Assembly (NCBI GenBank): GCA_030040715.1
Contig: JASHTF010000196.1
Coordinates: 1-39,371 of the forward strand
Direction: 5' to 3'
Length of the DNA stretch: 39,371 nt
From: Gammaproteobacteria bacterium
GTDB taxonomy: Bacteria; Pseudomonadota; Gammaproteobacteria; Steroidobacterales; Steroidobacteraceae
Under the pieces are notes generated by a model that saw nothing but the letters and a program-made list of their open reading frames with translations, searched no databases and was not told the origin of the DNA. Positions 25,127 through 33,221 of the stretch are shown here, piece after piece (position 1 is the stretch's first letter; each line of letters starts with the position of its first letter). The position numbers and the translations under genes are program-made.

Positions 25127-25678
25127 GTGCCAGATGCGAAAAATACTCCGGTTGCGATTCGGCTGCTGACTCCGAGTACCGATGACGAATGGAAGCACGC
25201 GGAGGCTCTGATAACCGAACTCAAGGAGTGGGACGTACGACAGTCGCAAGCGCTCGGGTTTGCTGCTGACGAAGTAATCAGTGTCTTTTACCCGGACAAT
25301 ATCGAAGCCATCCGGCGTCAAAGCATCCAGCCCGATGGATGTCTCATCATTGCTGTGGATGAGATCCGGCCGGTCGGTTGCGCAGCTTTTCATCGGCTGA
25401 CCGCCAGCGCCTGCGAGCTTTACAACGTTTACGTACGCCCCAGTCATCGGGGCCGGGCAATAGGATCGACTCTGCTGCAGCGAATTCGCGGCGAAGCCAA
25501 GGCTGCGAGCTACGACACCATGTGCCTGGAGACCGCGACGTTCATGCACGCCGCGCATAAGCTCTACCGGAACTTTAACTTCCAGGTCCGTAAGCCCTAC
25601 AGGGCCGTTGCTCCCAGGTTTGCCGATGCCACGATCTGGATGGAGTGCTGCCTGCTGGAGGAACTGGGGGCTGGTTAG
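25127..25678 (+). CDS. GNAT-family N-acetyltransferase
   Basis: 183 residues from a GTG start. The acetyl-CoA pyrophosphate-binding motif A is visible: YNVYVRPSHRGRAIGSTLLQ at about 103-122, with the RGRAIG loop. This is followed by motif B containing LETATFMHAAHKLYRNFNF. The C-terminus has an unusual pair of cysteines (ECCLLEE). Substrate unknown. No strong ribosome site is seen and no in-frame ATG is available near the N-terminus, so the start is moderately certain. Confidence 0.82.
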   Translation: MPDAKNTPVAIRLLTPSTDDEWKHAEALITELKEWDVRQSQALGFAADEVISVFYPDNIEAIRRQSIQPDGCLIIAVDEIRPVGCAAFHRLTASACELYNVYVRPSHRGRAIGSTLLQRIRGEAKAASYDTMCLETATFMHAAHKLYRNFNFQVRKPYRAVAPRFADATIWMECCLLEELGAG

Positions 25679-25712
25679 CGAATGGTCGGCCGCGGCCGTC
25701 AGGTGCGCAATC

Positions 25713-26348
25713 TCATGCTGCCTGATCGGCTTCGACCTTGCGCACCGAGGGGCGTGCTGCCAGTAGCTGCGTATGCTGCGCGAGTGCCGGCCACTTGGCA
25801 TGCAGGGGGTCGCGCCCGTCCGGGTTCCAGCCGGCGACCACATAAAGGTAGTAATCCGCGGCGGAGATCTCCCGGCCGAGGACGTACGGTGACAGTGCGG
25901 GGATGACGACGCTCAGGATGGTCGAGAAGTCCTGGGTCGCCTGTTGCTTGATTCCTTCGGCAGCGCGCTCGCCCGCGCGACTGTAGCGCTCCGCATAGTA
26001 GATGCGCAGAGCGCATTCGTACAGATTGGCCGAAAGGTAGACCATCCACTGCAGGAAGCGGGCATACTCGACGCTCCCGGGTACGGGTGCGAGCCGGGCG
26101 TTGGGGTGCGCGACGGCCAGATGCATGCAGATCGCCGCGGATTCGAACATCGTCGAGCCCTGTGGCAGAGCCAGCGCCGGCACTTTACCGGTAGGGTTGA
26201 GACGCCGGTAGTCGTCAAGCTCGGCCGGATCCTTGCCGACGGCGACGAAATCATAAGGAGCCCGAATCTCTTCGAGCAACATGCGGACGATGTCCGAACC
26301 GCTGCCAGCTCTACCATAGAGTGTGTACTTTGAAGCGACCACGCCCAT
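25713..26348 (-). CDS. Glutathione S-transferase family protein
   Basis: 211 residues. A thioredoxin-like N-terminal domain (about 5-85) contains YTLYGRAGSGSDIVRMLLEE, NPTGKVPAL with the cis-Pro, and the glutathione gamma-glutamyl contact FESAAICMHLA. An all-helical domain follows, with AADYYLYVVAGW near its end. It resembles the bacterial beta/Yfc-type proteins, which conjugate or reduce with glutathione. GGGAGG lies right against the ATG at 26348, so the GTG two codons later (26342) is the better-spaced start. Confidence 0.85.
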   Translation of the reverse strand: MGVVASKYTLYGRAGSGSDIVRMLLEEIRAPYDFVAVGKDPAELDDYRRLNPTGKVPALALPQGSTMFESAAICMHLAVAHPNARLAPVPGSVEYARFLQWMVYLSANLYECALRIYYAERYSRAGERAAEGIKQQATQDFSTILSVVIPALSPYVLGREISAADYYLYVVAGWNPDGRDPLHAKWPALAQHTQLLAARPSVRKVEADQAA

Positions 26349-26421
26349 GCCTCCCGCTGGCGCCTTTATCTACGCCTGCCGCCGCCGTACCGCGGGGCTT
26401 TATTCTGTGCCAGCCGAGCAG

Positions 26422-26520
26422 TCACTGCCAGCCCTTGTAGCTCGGCGCCCTGCGCGATAGTGTTCGCAGCTCGTTGATCATCAACTTCATCTGCGGGTTG
26501 CCATGGAAGCCAGGAGATTG
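26422..26520 (-). pseudogene. Unidentified coding remnant
   Basis: A minus-strand frame ends with TGA at 26422-26424 and reads GNPQMKLMINELRTLSRR followed by APSYKGWQ. It looks like a genuine protein C-terminus but has no start and no recognised family. Its upstream end runs antisense into the start of the DUF4279-like gene. Confidence 0.25.
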
Positions 26521-27000
26521 TCGACGGCCAATTCAGAAACGTTCCGATTGGCTTTGCGCGTGCGCCACCCGTCGATGGACCCCGCAGAGCTGTCCCGCGC
26601 CTTCGGCATTGAGCCGGAATATTCGTTTCGGGCCGGCAGTGTGCGCCCTTCTCGTAGCGGGATGACAACTGCATCGGTGCGCTCCGAGAGCTATTGGCTG
26701 GGAGAATTGCCGACGGCGGAACAGCCATTGGGCCCATCGTTTCTCGGCGCTCCGCGGATCGGCGAGAGACAACTCGAGGCGGTCCGGAACAATCTCACCT
26801 GGACGCTATCCTTGATATGCATTCGAGTGCTGAAAAATCATGCGGAGCTGTTGCGTCGCATTCGCTCCGGCGGCGGGGAAATTACCCTGCTGGTCACCCT
26901 GTTCGGCAGCGAGGTGGGCAGCTTCAGTCTGCTTCCTGAGGCGAGCAGAGTTTTTGGAGACCTGGGGGTGGCACTCGAGTTTGAGCTTGCAGGGCAATGA
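26503..27000 (+). CDS. DUF4279-like protein
   Basis: 165 residues, soluble. Family-like pattern: a strand with FRLALRVRHPSMDPAELSRAFGIEP (HP and DP with a following helix), an Arg/Gly-containing RAGSVRPSRSG turn, then SYWLGEL and a C-terminal half with a long helix and strands (GEITLLVTLFGSE). This fits the DUF4279 family, often found next to toxin-immunity or restriction genes but of unknown function. The true N-terminus may lie a few codons later, because no clear ribosome site precedes 26503. Confidence 0.6.
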   Translation: MEARRLSTANSETFRLALRVRHPSMDPAELSRAFGIEPEYSFRAGSVRPSRSGMTTASVRSESYWLGELPTAEQPLGPSFLGAPRIGERQLEAVRNNLTWTLSLICIRVLKNHAELLRRIRSGGGEITLLVTLFGSEVGSFSLLPEASRVFGDLGVALEFELAGQ

Positions 27001-27036
27001 TCGCCGAGACACGGGGTTACGACGCTACCGATTCCC

Positions 27037-27912
27037 TCAGGGCGTGAACACCGGCAGCTTGGCCGGATCGATCCCCAGATTTGGGGTCAGATACCTGCTG
27101 GCAAGTCTGTCCAAAGTGCCATCGTTCTTTAGATCCTCGATCAGCTGGTTGAAGGCCGCGAGGTTGGGCGAATCCTTGTTGACCAGACCGCCCCACCTTT
27201 CACCCATGTCGTAGCGTCCCACGACTTCGAGCTTGCCGTTGGATTCCTTGGCGCGCGTCAAAACGTTTGGCGTGTCATAAAGTACCGCGTCTACCTGACC
27301 GGCAGCGAGAGCCGCATACATGGGGGCGGGTGAGGCAAATACCTTTGGAGGCTGCGCCGGCTTGATGTGGTCCAGGATGTACTGCAGCGTTGTAGTCGCC
27401 AGCTCGGTCGCCAGGCGCATATTCTTGATGTTGTCCTTATCGATTTTAGCGCCCGCCTTGACCAGGACACCCTGGTCCGAGTTGAAATAGGGTGCGGTGA
27501 AGTTCACTACCTTCTTGCGCTCATCAGTGATCGTGATCTCGCTCAGTGCGATGTCGAATCCCTTCGCCTGACCCGTCAGGACCTGAGCAAAGGAGCGATT
27601 GACGACGATTACCCGATCGAGGCCTGCACGATAAGCCATATTGGCAGCCAGGCAGTACTCGAAACCGTCTTTAACCGTATCTGGCGAGTCGCCATTCCAC
27701 CATCCCGGGGCGGGCAAATTCGGGCGCACCGAGAGCGCTCCCGGAACGACAGTCTCGAGCTTGACCGATCCGCGCTTGCCGGATACGGCGCAGTTGCCGT
27801 AGCCAGACGCTGCTGAGGCAATCCCCGCGAACGCGCCCAGCACCAGCGCAAAGGCACCCACCTGCATGCCGGGCGACTCGATCCCTGAGCGCGTGTTCTG
27901 GTGTTGCTTCAT
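27037..27912 (-). CDS. Periplasmic solute-binding protein (SBP family 3), orphan
   Basis: 291 residues with an N-terminal signal peptide (hydrophobic core about 17-34, cleavage near ASA-AS). The mature protein has the amino-acid-type binding fold: GFEYCLAANMAYRAGL, then FDIALSEITITDERKKVVNFTAPYFNSDQGVLV, and the hinge-proximal AALAAGQVDAVLYDTPN. No ABC permease or ATPase gene is in the window, so it is an orphan. GGAG 7 nt before ATG supports the start. It lies 101 nt downstream of the TauD-type dioxygenase on the same strand, so the two may share a ligand or pathway. Confidence 0.88.
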   Translation of the reverse strand: MKQHQNTRSGIESPGMQVGAFALVLGAFAGIASAASGYGNCAVSGKRGSVKLETVVPGALSVRPNLPAPGWWNGDSPDTVKDGFEYCLAANMAYRAGLDRVIVVNRSFAQVLTGQAKGFDIALSEITITDERKKVVNFTAPYFNSDQGVLVKAGAKIDKDNIKNMRLATELATTTLQYILDHIKPAQPPKVFASPAPMYAALAAGQVDAVLYDTPNVLTRAKESNGKLEVVGRYDMGERWGGLVNKDSPNLAAFNQLIEDLKNDGTLDRLASRYLTPNLGIDPAKLPVFTP

Positions 27913-28013
27913 GGAAGACTCCAGGTTTTCGGTGAGCCGAAGCGGATAGCAGGCGCGAGCCGTGAGACCCGCTCACTCCGGTTCGCCACGCCGGCCGGAC
28001 TATGCGGCGTACT

Positions 28014-29078
28014 TCAGACGGCGATCGCCGTGGCGGGCTGGGCGATACCGCCGCGCGGCCTGCCAGCGCCAACGTCGCCCCAGAGGACGGCGTGATCCTC
28101 AGGCAGAGGGCGCGAGTTGGGTACGGAAAGCCACAGCCGCATGAGCAGGCGGTCCTGTCCCATGTCGACATCGTCTCTGAACGCTGTGCGACTGTGATAG
28201 ATGATGTGGTTGTTCAGTAGTTGCATGTCCCCAGGCGCGAAGCGCATCTCGAAACATACTTCCTCCGCCACATCCATCAGCATTTGAATCGCCTCATATT
28301 CGGCGTCGGTGAGCCTGCGGCTATTCGGCAACAACTGCGCGTTCTCAATGTAGGTGAGCGAGAAGTGGCTGGTCAGCTTGCCGTCGCGGACTCCAAACAC
28401 CGGCAGGTCGTAGACCACGTGTTCGCCGCCCGCCTCCTCACCAAATCGACTGCGCGGGATGGGCTTGCAGAGTAGGGCATGCAGGTCCGGTCGGCGTCGC
28501 AGAATCTCGTTGTAGACCATGGCACTGCTGGCCAGCTTGCTGACTCCCCCCTCGCAAGCCTGACGCACGCAGAGCAGACCCACCACGTCGCAACGGTCCG
28601 TGTGAAAGCGCAACGCCCCTGTTGACAACGTGCGGGCACCCGAAGAGAGAAACTGCTTGCCCGAAGCGTCGATGGTCGCGCCGTAGAGCTTGACGGCTTC
28701 CATACCCTCATCCCTGATGTCGCGCATCAGTTCACCGCGACGGTTCTGGTACATGGGTGTGCCGAGATGCCAGCCAATGCCGTACCAGATGTGGCGCAGC
28801 TGTTCTTGGCTATAGCGGCTCACGTCCAGACCGCACATCTTTACCATGCCGGAGCCGTTCTCGAGCTCCTCACGCACCTCATCGAAGAATGCCGCAGCAT
28901 CCGGGAGGGCAAAATTGCGATCGGTGACTTGACGCCATTCGAATCCCTCGACCGCTGCAAGCGCAGCATCAATCTGCTCCAGTACGGTCGCGGGGATCTG
29001 TTTGAGCCACCGATGATTCTGCCTCATCTCGGCCCCCTTCCAAACACAGGCGCCTTGCAGATAGCGTGACTCGGCCAT
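28014..29078 (-). CDS. TauD/TfdA-type Fe(II)/2-oxoglutarate dioxygenase
   Basis: 354 residues from the ATG at 29078, chosen because of the strong GGAGGA just upstream. The metal facial triad fits His159 and Asp161 (FHTD) with distal His295 (NNHIIYHSR). Arg314 in LLMRLWLS is placed to bind 2-oxoglutarate. The double-stranded beta-helix core is preceded by about 80 residues typical of the longer clavaminate-synthase-like members. The enzyme hydroxylates or cleaves a small substrate with O2 and 2-oxoglutarate in the cytoplasm; the substrate is unknown. Neighbours are an HD-domain oxygenase-like gene upstream, past a hairpin, and a binding-protein gene downstream. Confidence 0.85.
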   Translation of the reverse strand: MAESRYLQGACVWKGAEMRQNHRWLKQIPATVLEQIDAALAAVEGFEWRQVTDRNFALPDAAAFFDEVREELENGSGMVKMCGLDVSRYSQEQLRHIWYGIGWHLGTPMYQNRRGELMRDIRDEGMEAVKLYGATIDASGKQFLSSGARTLSTGALRFHTDRCDVVGLLCVRQACEGGVSKLASSAMVYNEILRRRPDLHALLCKPIPRSRFGEEAGGEHVVYDLPVFGVRDGKLTSHFSLTYIENAQLLPNSRRLTDAEYEAIQMLMDVAEEVCFEMRFAPGDMQLLNNHIIYHSRTAFRDDVDMGQDRLLMRLWLSVPNSRPLPEDHAVLWGDVGAGRPRGGIAQPATAIAV

Positions 29079-29196
29079 AGGTCCTCCGGCGCGACAACAA
29101 TACACGCAATCCCGGATCAACGTCTTCGGAGTGTGAGGGAAAGCTCTACCGGAAAAGTCCGGTCGCGCGTCGCCTCAGAGCGAGCACGACTCGCCA

Positions 29197-29223
29197 CGCA
29201 CGGGGTAAGGACTACCCCGTGCG
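29197..29223 (-). terminator. Strong 11-bp hairpin between HD-domain and dioxygenase genes
   Basis: CGCACGGGGTA (29197-29207) and TACCCCGTGCG (29213-29223) are perfect arms around AGGAC. It lies 19 nt after the stop of the HD-domain gene and about 120 nt before the dioxygenase start, on the same strand. No T-run. It could be a terminator or an attenuating/processing hairpin that sets relative expression. Confidence 0.55.
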
Positions 29224-29241
29224 CGGCGGTGCCGATAGACG

Positions 29242-30093
29242 CTAGAGCGGTAGGTCTGGGTTGGCTAACGTCCGCCAATAATGCGCCGACGGGCTGTTGT
29301 CATTTCCCAAGCCTTCTTCTGGTTGCTTGAAGTGCCGTCCGACGATGTCCTTAAACGGATCAAGATTCACCATCGAATTGGGATTGAACGAATACAAGTC
29401 ATTCACCGTGACGGCGCGAGCCGCCCCATACCAGCGATGCGCGCGGGCATATTTGTAGCTCTGCACAATGTGGGGTGGCGGCTCGTAATCAATTCCGAAC
29501 ATCTCTCGATATTCGTCGGGATAGCAATAGCCGGCCTGCGCGTCCGGGTAGAAGCGCAGCGCCGCGTGATAGCGGATCGCGAATGCGGTCTGAGCCGGTA
29601 CGTACGGCTCATACATCTGCGCACCCCAGAACCCGTGGTCGGTGTGTACCAGCTCCTGCACCGTGTCGTGCAACAGACAGGCGAGCACGATCTCTTCATC
29701 CACGCCGTTATGCAGTGCCTTGTTGGCGCTCTGAAAGCAATGATTGCGCGACCCCATGAAGCGCAGCTCAAAAAAGTCCCACAGCGTCGGCCGCGCTGGC
29801 ATTTTGGCGAGCTGTTTGACGTTACCCTTGGTGTTCAAAAGCAGCCCCCCGACGCAACGCCGGTAGGATCTGGTAGGAACCTCCGCTTCAATTTCGGCGA
29901 CCGTGGGGTAGTGGTGGTTGCCCTCGGGCGTGCACGACTGACTGTCCTTCATGTTCGGCGACACGCCGGCATTCAGCGCTCCCTCGAGCGCGTCGGCCCG
30001 GGCTTCGTGAGACATCAATGCCACCGCTGCCGCTCCACCGAGACTGGCGATGAAGTTTCTACGGGCTACCGCTGAGTCGAGTATATGGCGCAT
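29242..30093 (-). CDS. Tat-exported HD-domain protein, mixed-valent diiron oxygenase-like
   Basis: 283 residues. A Tat signal is present: RRNFIASLGG (11-20), a hydrophobic stretch, and cleavage near ARADA (31-35). The core shows His118 in NHCFQSAN, His142-Asp143 in CLLHDTVQ, His153 in DHGFWGA, His176 in RYHAALRFY and a candidate Asp232 in VNDLYS. That is the six-ligand order of myo-inositol oxygenase, PhnZ and TmpB (H, HD, H, H, D), which cleave C-H/C-C or C-P bonds with O2. HCFQSA closely parallels the HxFQTA helix of inositol oxygenase. Ordinary HD phosphohydrolases lack the extra His ligands. GGGGGGA precedes the ATG. Substrate unknown; the function is inferred from motifs recalled from the family. 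Confidence 0.75.
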   Translation of the reverse strand: MRHILDSAVARRNFIASLGGAAAVALMSHEARADALEGALNAGVSPNMKDSQSCTPEGNHHYPTVAEIEAEVPTRSYRRCVGGLLLNTKGNVKQLAKMPARPTLWDFFELRFMGSRNHCFQSANKALHNGVDEEIVLACLLHDTVQELVHTDHGFWGAQMYEPYVPAQTAFAIRYHAALRFYPDAQAGYCYPDEYREMFGIDYEPPPHIVQSYKYARAHRWYGAARAVTVNDLYSFNPNSMVNLDPFKDIVGRHFKQPEEGLGNDNSPSAHYWRTLANPDLPL

Positions 30094-30124
30094 CGGATTT
30101 TCCCCCCGATTGCGATGTTAAACA

Positions 30125-30138
30125 CCGGCACTTGCCGG
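30125..30138. repeat. 14-bp palindrome between divergent genes
   Basis: CCGGCA-CT-TGCCGG, 6-bp perfect arms, 31 nt upstream of the HD-domain gene. Possible operator; short enough to arise by chance in GC-rich DNA. Confidence 0.25.
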
Positions 30139-30350
30139 CAGATCACGTGGCCACGGATCGTCGCTCCAGCCCACGGTCAAGTCAAGAGCTGTCAGTCTGT
30201 TTCCCGGGATCGATGGGTCCCAGTGTGCAAGGTGCGTCGCCACGGCTCGGCCGATGAGGGAGAATCTGCTGGCATGGCTTGAGCTCCCGAGCGCGCGAGG
30301 CGATGTGTCCGAGCCGATGTGGGAGCTGCCGTAACCGGTCGTTCAGCGCG

Positions 30351-31220
30351 ATGATCGTTCACCTCATCGACGGTACCTACGAGCTTTTCCGCCAGTTCTA
30401 TGGCTTGCGTCGCTTCGTAAAGCCGGGCGGGCGGCCACTGGGGGCCGTCGGCGGAGTACTGCACAGCGTGCTACAGATGATCGAGGAAGGTGCGACGCAC
30501 TTGGGTGTCGCCACCGATCACGTAATCGAGTCGTTTCGCAATCAGCTCTGGGACTCATACAAGACCGGTGATGGAGTCGATCCGGCGCTGCTAGCGCAGT
30601 TTCATCCGCTCGAACAGGCTCTTGCCGCGATGGGCATCGTTGTATGGCCCATGGTCGATCTGGAGGCCGACGATGCTCTGGCGTCGGCGGCTGCGACGGC
30701 CTCAAGGGACAGTAGAGTACAGAAGGTGTGCATCTGGAGCCCCGATAAAGACCTCGCCCAATGTGTGGTCGCGGATCGCGTGGTGCAGGTAGATCGGCGC
30801 AACAAGCAGATACGGGACGCCGAGGCCGTTCGAGCCAAATTTGGCGTGAGTCCGGCATTGATCGCGGACTACCTGGCACTCGTCGGCGATGCCGCGGACG
30901 GATATCCCGGAGTCGCCGGAATCGGGCCCAAGGGCGCGGTGAGTCTGCTGACACGCTACGGTCGAATCGAGGATTTCCCACCCTCCGTGCTGGGTGAGCG
31001 CCGTGAGCGCGCGTTGCTTTTCAAACAGCTGGCAGCGCTGCGCACCGATGCGCGGTTGTTTGCGGATGTAGACGAGTTGAAGTGGCACGGCCCCACGAGT
31101 GCATTGCGTGCCTGGTCTGAAAGAATTGAGGACCCGCGTCTCGCTGCGCGTGCTGACCGGGCTTGGGCGGCACTGCAGCAGACGATCAACGGAAGTCATA
31201 CGAGGGGGACGCCCGCATGA
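30351..31220 (+). CDS. Stand-alone 5'-3' exonuclease (Pol I N-domain/FEN type)
   Basis: 289 residues from the ATG at 30351, where the conserved first strand begins (MIVHLIDGTYELFRQFYG). Acidic metal-site residues are present in family order: Asp7, Asp56, Glu105/Asp107/Asp108 in LEADDA, Asp132/Asp134 in SPDKDL, and Asp180/Asp183 in GDAADGYPG. The helix-three-turn-helix GVAGIGPKGA is at 187-196. It would process flapped or 5' DNA ends. No polymerase domain follows. Its stop overlaps the start of the PQQ dehydrogenase (ATGA), an unexpected functional pairing. Confidence 0.88.
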   Translation: MIVHLIDGTYELFRQFYGLRRFVKPGGRPLGAVGGVLHSVLQMIEEGATHLGVATDHVIESFRNQLWDSYKTGDGVDPALLAQFHPLEQALAAMGIVVWPMVDLEADDALASAAATASRDSRVQKVCIWSPDKDLAQCVVADRVVQVDRRNKQIRDAEAVRAKFGVSPALIADYLALVGDAADGYPGVAGIGPKGAVSLLTRYGRIEDFPPSVLGERRERALLFKQLAALRTDARLFADVDELKWHGPTSALRAWSERIEDPRLAARADRAWAALQQTINGSHTRGTPA

Positions 31221-33148
31221 AGGCAAAGCTGTCAACGGCGATGCTTGCGTACCTGGTCTCGGTCAACGCCGGGCACGCGCTCGCGGCCTCGAACTCTACC
31301 GCTCACGGCGATTGGAGCTACTACGGTGCCGATCCGGGTGGTACGCGCTATTCCCCGTTGGCACAGATCACACCGGCTAACGTTAAGGAATTGCAGCAGG
31401 CCTGGGTCTTTCATACCGGCGATGTCGCGGGCGGATCCAATCACGAGACCAGCGTGAGGAGCGGCTTCGAAGCAACACCGCTCATGCTGGAAGGTCGACT
31501 GTTTCTCACGACCGGCTTCAACCGCATCATCGCGCTCGATCCGACCAACGGGCGCGAGTTGTGGTCGTATGACCCTGAGATTGATCGGCAGCTACCCTAC
31601 GGCGATGGGCTGATCAACCGCGGACTTGCAGCGTGGCGCGATCCGTCGGCTCGCGGAGCCGACTGTGCCGTGCGGCTGTTTGAAGCCACCCTGGATGCTC
31701 GGCTGATCGCCGTGGACGCGGCAACCGGCAAGCCCTGCGAGGCATTTGGGACCCGCGGACAAATCAATCTCGGTGACGTCAGGAACTTTCACGCCGGCTG
31801 GTATCACATGACCTCGCCGCCGACGGTGGTGGACGGCGTCGTAATCGTTGGTTCTGCCATCAGCGATAACATCCGCGCGCAGATGCCGGACGGTGTCGTC
31901 CGCGGGTTCGATGCGCGCACGGGAAGGTTACTGTGGAGCTGGGAGCCGCTGGTGCAGCCGGCGGCTGTCGCGTCGAGTGCATGGCAGACAGGAGCGGGCA
32001 ACGCCTGGTCGACACTGACGGCAGACCCGCAGCGCCAGCTGGTGTACGTCCCGACGGGAAGCGCCAGTCCCGACTACTACGGTGGGCTACGGCCCGGGGA
32101 CGACCGTTGGGCAGATTCGGTCGTGGCGCTGCAAGCGCGCACGGGGAGGTTCGTCTGGGGCTTTCAGCTGGTACATCACGATCTTTGGGATTACGACACG
32201 GCGGCGTCGCCGCTGCTGACCTCACTCACACTCCACGGTCGGCTCACCCGGGCGCTGATCGCCGGCAACAAGACCGGTATGCTGTATGTGTTGGATCCTG
32301 CTACGGGAAAGCCGCTGCTGCCGGTCGAAGAAAGACTGGTAGCTCAGAGCACGGTGCCGGGTGAGACGACCTCGCCCACTCAGCCTTTTCCAGTGACCAT
32401 TCCGCCGCTCGCACGACAAACGCTCGATTCGACCGCCGCCTGGGGCCGTACCGATGCCGATCGTCGCGCCTGCGCCGCGACGCTGCGGGAGCTCTCCGGA
32501 CACGCAGTGTTTTCCCCGCCGAGCCTGCAGGGTACCGTGTCGGTGCCGGGCCCGATCGGTGGCATCAACTGGAGCGGATACGCTTGGGATGCCAAGCACC
32601 AGCGGCTCATCGTCGCCGTAACCAATTTCGCATACGAAGTCCGGTTATTGCCGAGCCAGCAAGCTGCGGACGGAAAATTTGAGGCGTTCCGCGCGGAACT
32701 CGGGCCGCAGCTCGGAGCACCCTATACCGTGGCGCGTGGCCCGCTGCGGGCACCGTCGGGGCTGCCCTGCACACCGCCCCCGTGGGGCGAGCTCATGGCC
32801 GTCGATCTGGCCGCGGGGAAAATTGTCTGGCACCAGCCCCTGGGTCGCATGAGCGAGCCCTTTCCCTCCATGGCCCAGGAGTTGACGGGCTCGGCGATCC
32901 TCGGCGGCCCGATCGTGACCGCCAGTGGACTCATTTTCATCGGCGGCACGATGGACCGACAGTTGCGCGCTTTGTCAGCCGATACGGGTCAGGTGCTGTG
33001 GTCCGCCGGACTGCCAGCGAGTGCGCACGCGATGCCGATGACCTACGAGGCTCATGGCAAGCAATACGTCGTCATCGCGGCGGGCGGTCACTGGTACATA
33101 AGCGAGGAGACACGGAGCGACACGCTGATCGCATATGCGTTGCCATGA
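31217..33148 (+). CDS. PQQ-dependent dehydrogenase, soluble periplasmic type
   Basis: 643 residues with a signal peptide (about 1-23, ending GHALAA). The mature start DWSYYGADPGGTRYSPLAQIT is the standard opening of the glucose/quinate/shikimate quinoprotein group. Propeller W-motifs recur, for example AGNKTGMLYVLDPATGKPL and HHDLWDYDTAASPLL. There is no heme c motif (CxxCH) and no N-terminal five-helix membrane domain as in E. coli Gcd, so electrons must leave through a separate carrier. It oxidises a sugar, alcohol or cyclitol in the periplasm. GAGGGGGA precedes the ATG, which overlaps the exonuclease stop by 4 nt. No pqq biosynthesis genes are in the window. Confidence 0.9.
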   Translation: MKAKLSTAMLAYLVSVNAGHALAASNSTAHGDWSYYGADPGGTRYSPLAQITPANVKELQQAWVFHTGDVAGGSNHETSVRSGFEATPLMLEGRLFLTTGFNRIIALDPTNGRELWSYDPEIDRQLPYGDGLINRGLAAWRDPSARGADCAVRLFEATLDARLIAVDAATGKPCEAFGTRGQINLGDVRNFHAGWYHMTSPPTVVDGVVIVGSAISDNIRAQMPDGVVRGFDARTGRLLWSWEPLVQPAAVASSAWQTGAGNAWSTLTADPQRQLVYVPTGSASPDYYGGLRPGDDRWADSVVALQARTGRFVWGFQLVHHDLWDYDTAASPLLTSLTLHGRLTRALIAGNKTGMLYVLDPATGKPLLPVEERLVAQSTVPGETTSPTQPFPVTIPPLARQTLDSTAAWGRTDADRRACAATLRELSGHAVFSPPSLQGTVSVPGPIGGINWSGYAWDAKHQRLIVAVTNFAYEVRLLPSQQAADGKFEAFRAELGPQLGAPYTVARGPLRAPSGLPCTPPPWGELMAVDLAAGKIVWHQPLGRMSEPFPSMAQELTGSAILGGPIVTASGLIFIGGTMDRQLRALSADTGQVLWSAGLPASAHAMPMTYEAHGKQYVVIAAGGHWYISEETRSDTLIAYALP

Positions 33149-33221
33149 AGCGTCTTCCGCGGGTGTCATCCGGTTCGATATAGTCCCAAGGGCGTGACTT
33201 CGACCGTAGGAGGTCGTCGAG

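Noticed and set aside
28930-28960. TTCGAATCCC, similar to a tRNA T-loop
   Set aside because: It lies inside the dioxygenase coding sequence, and no cloverleaf or acceptor stem could be built around it. No tRNA gene was found anywhere in the window.
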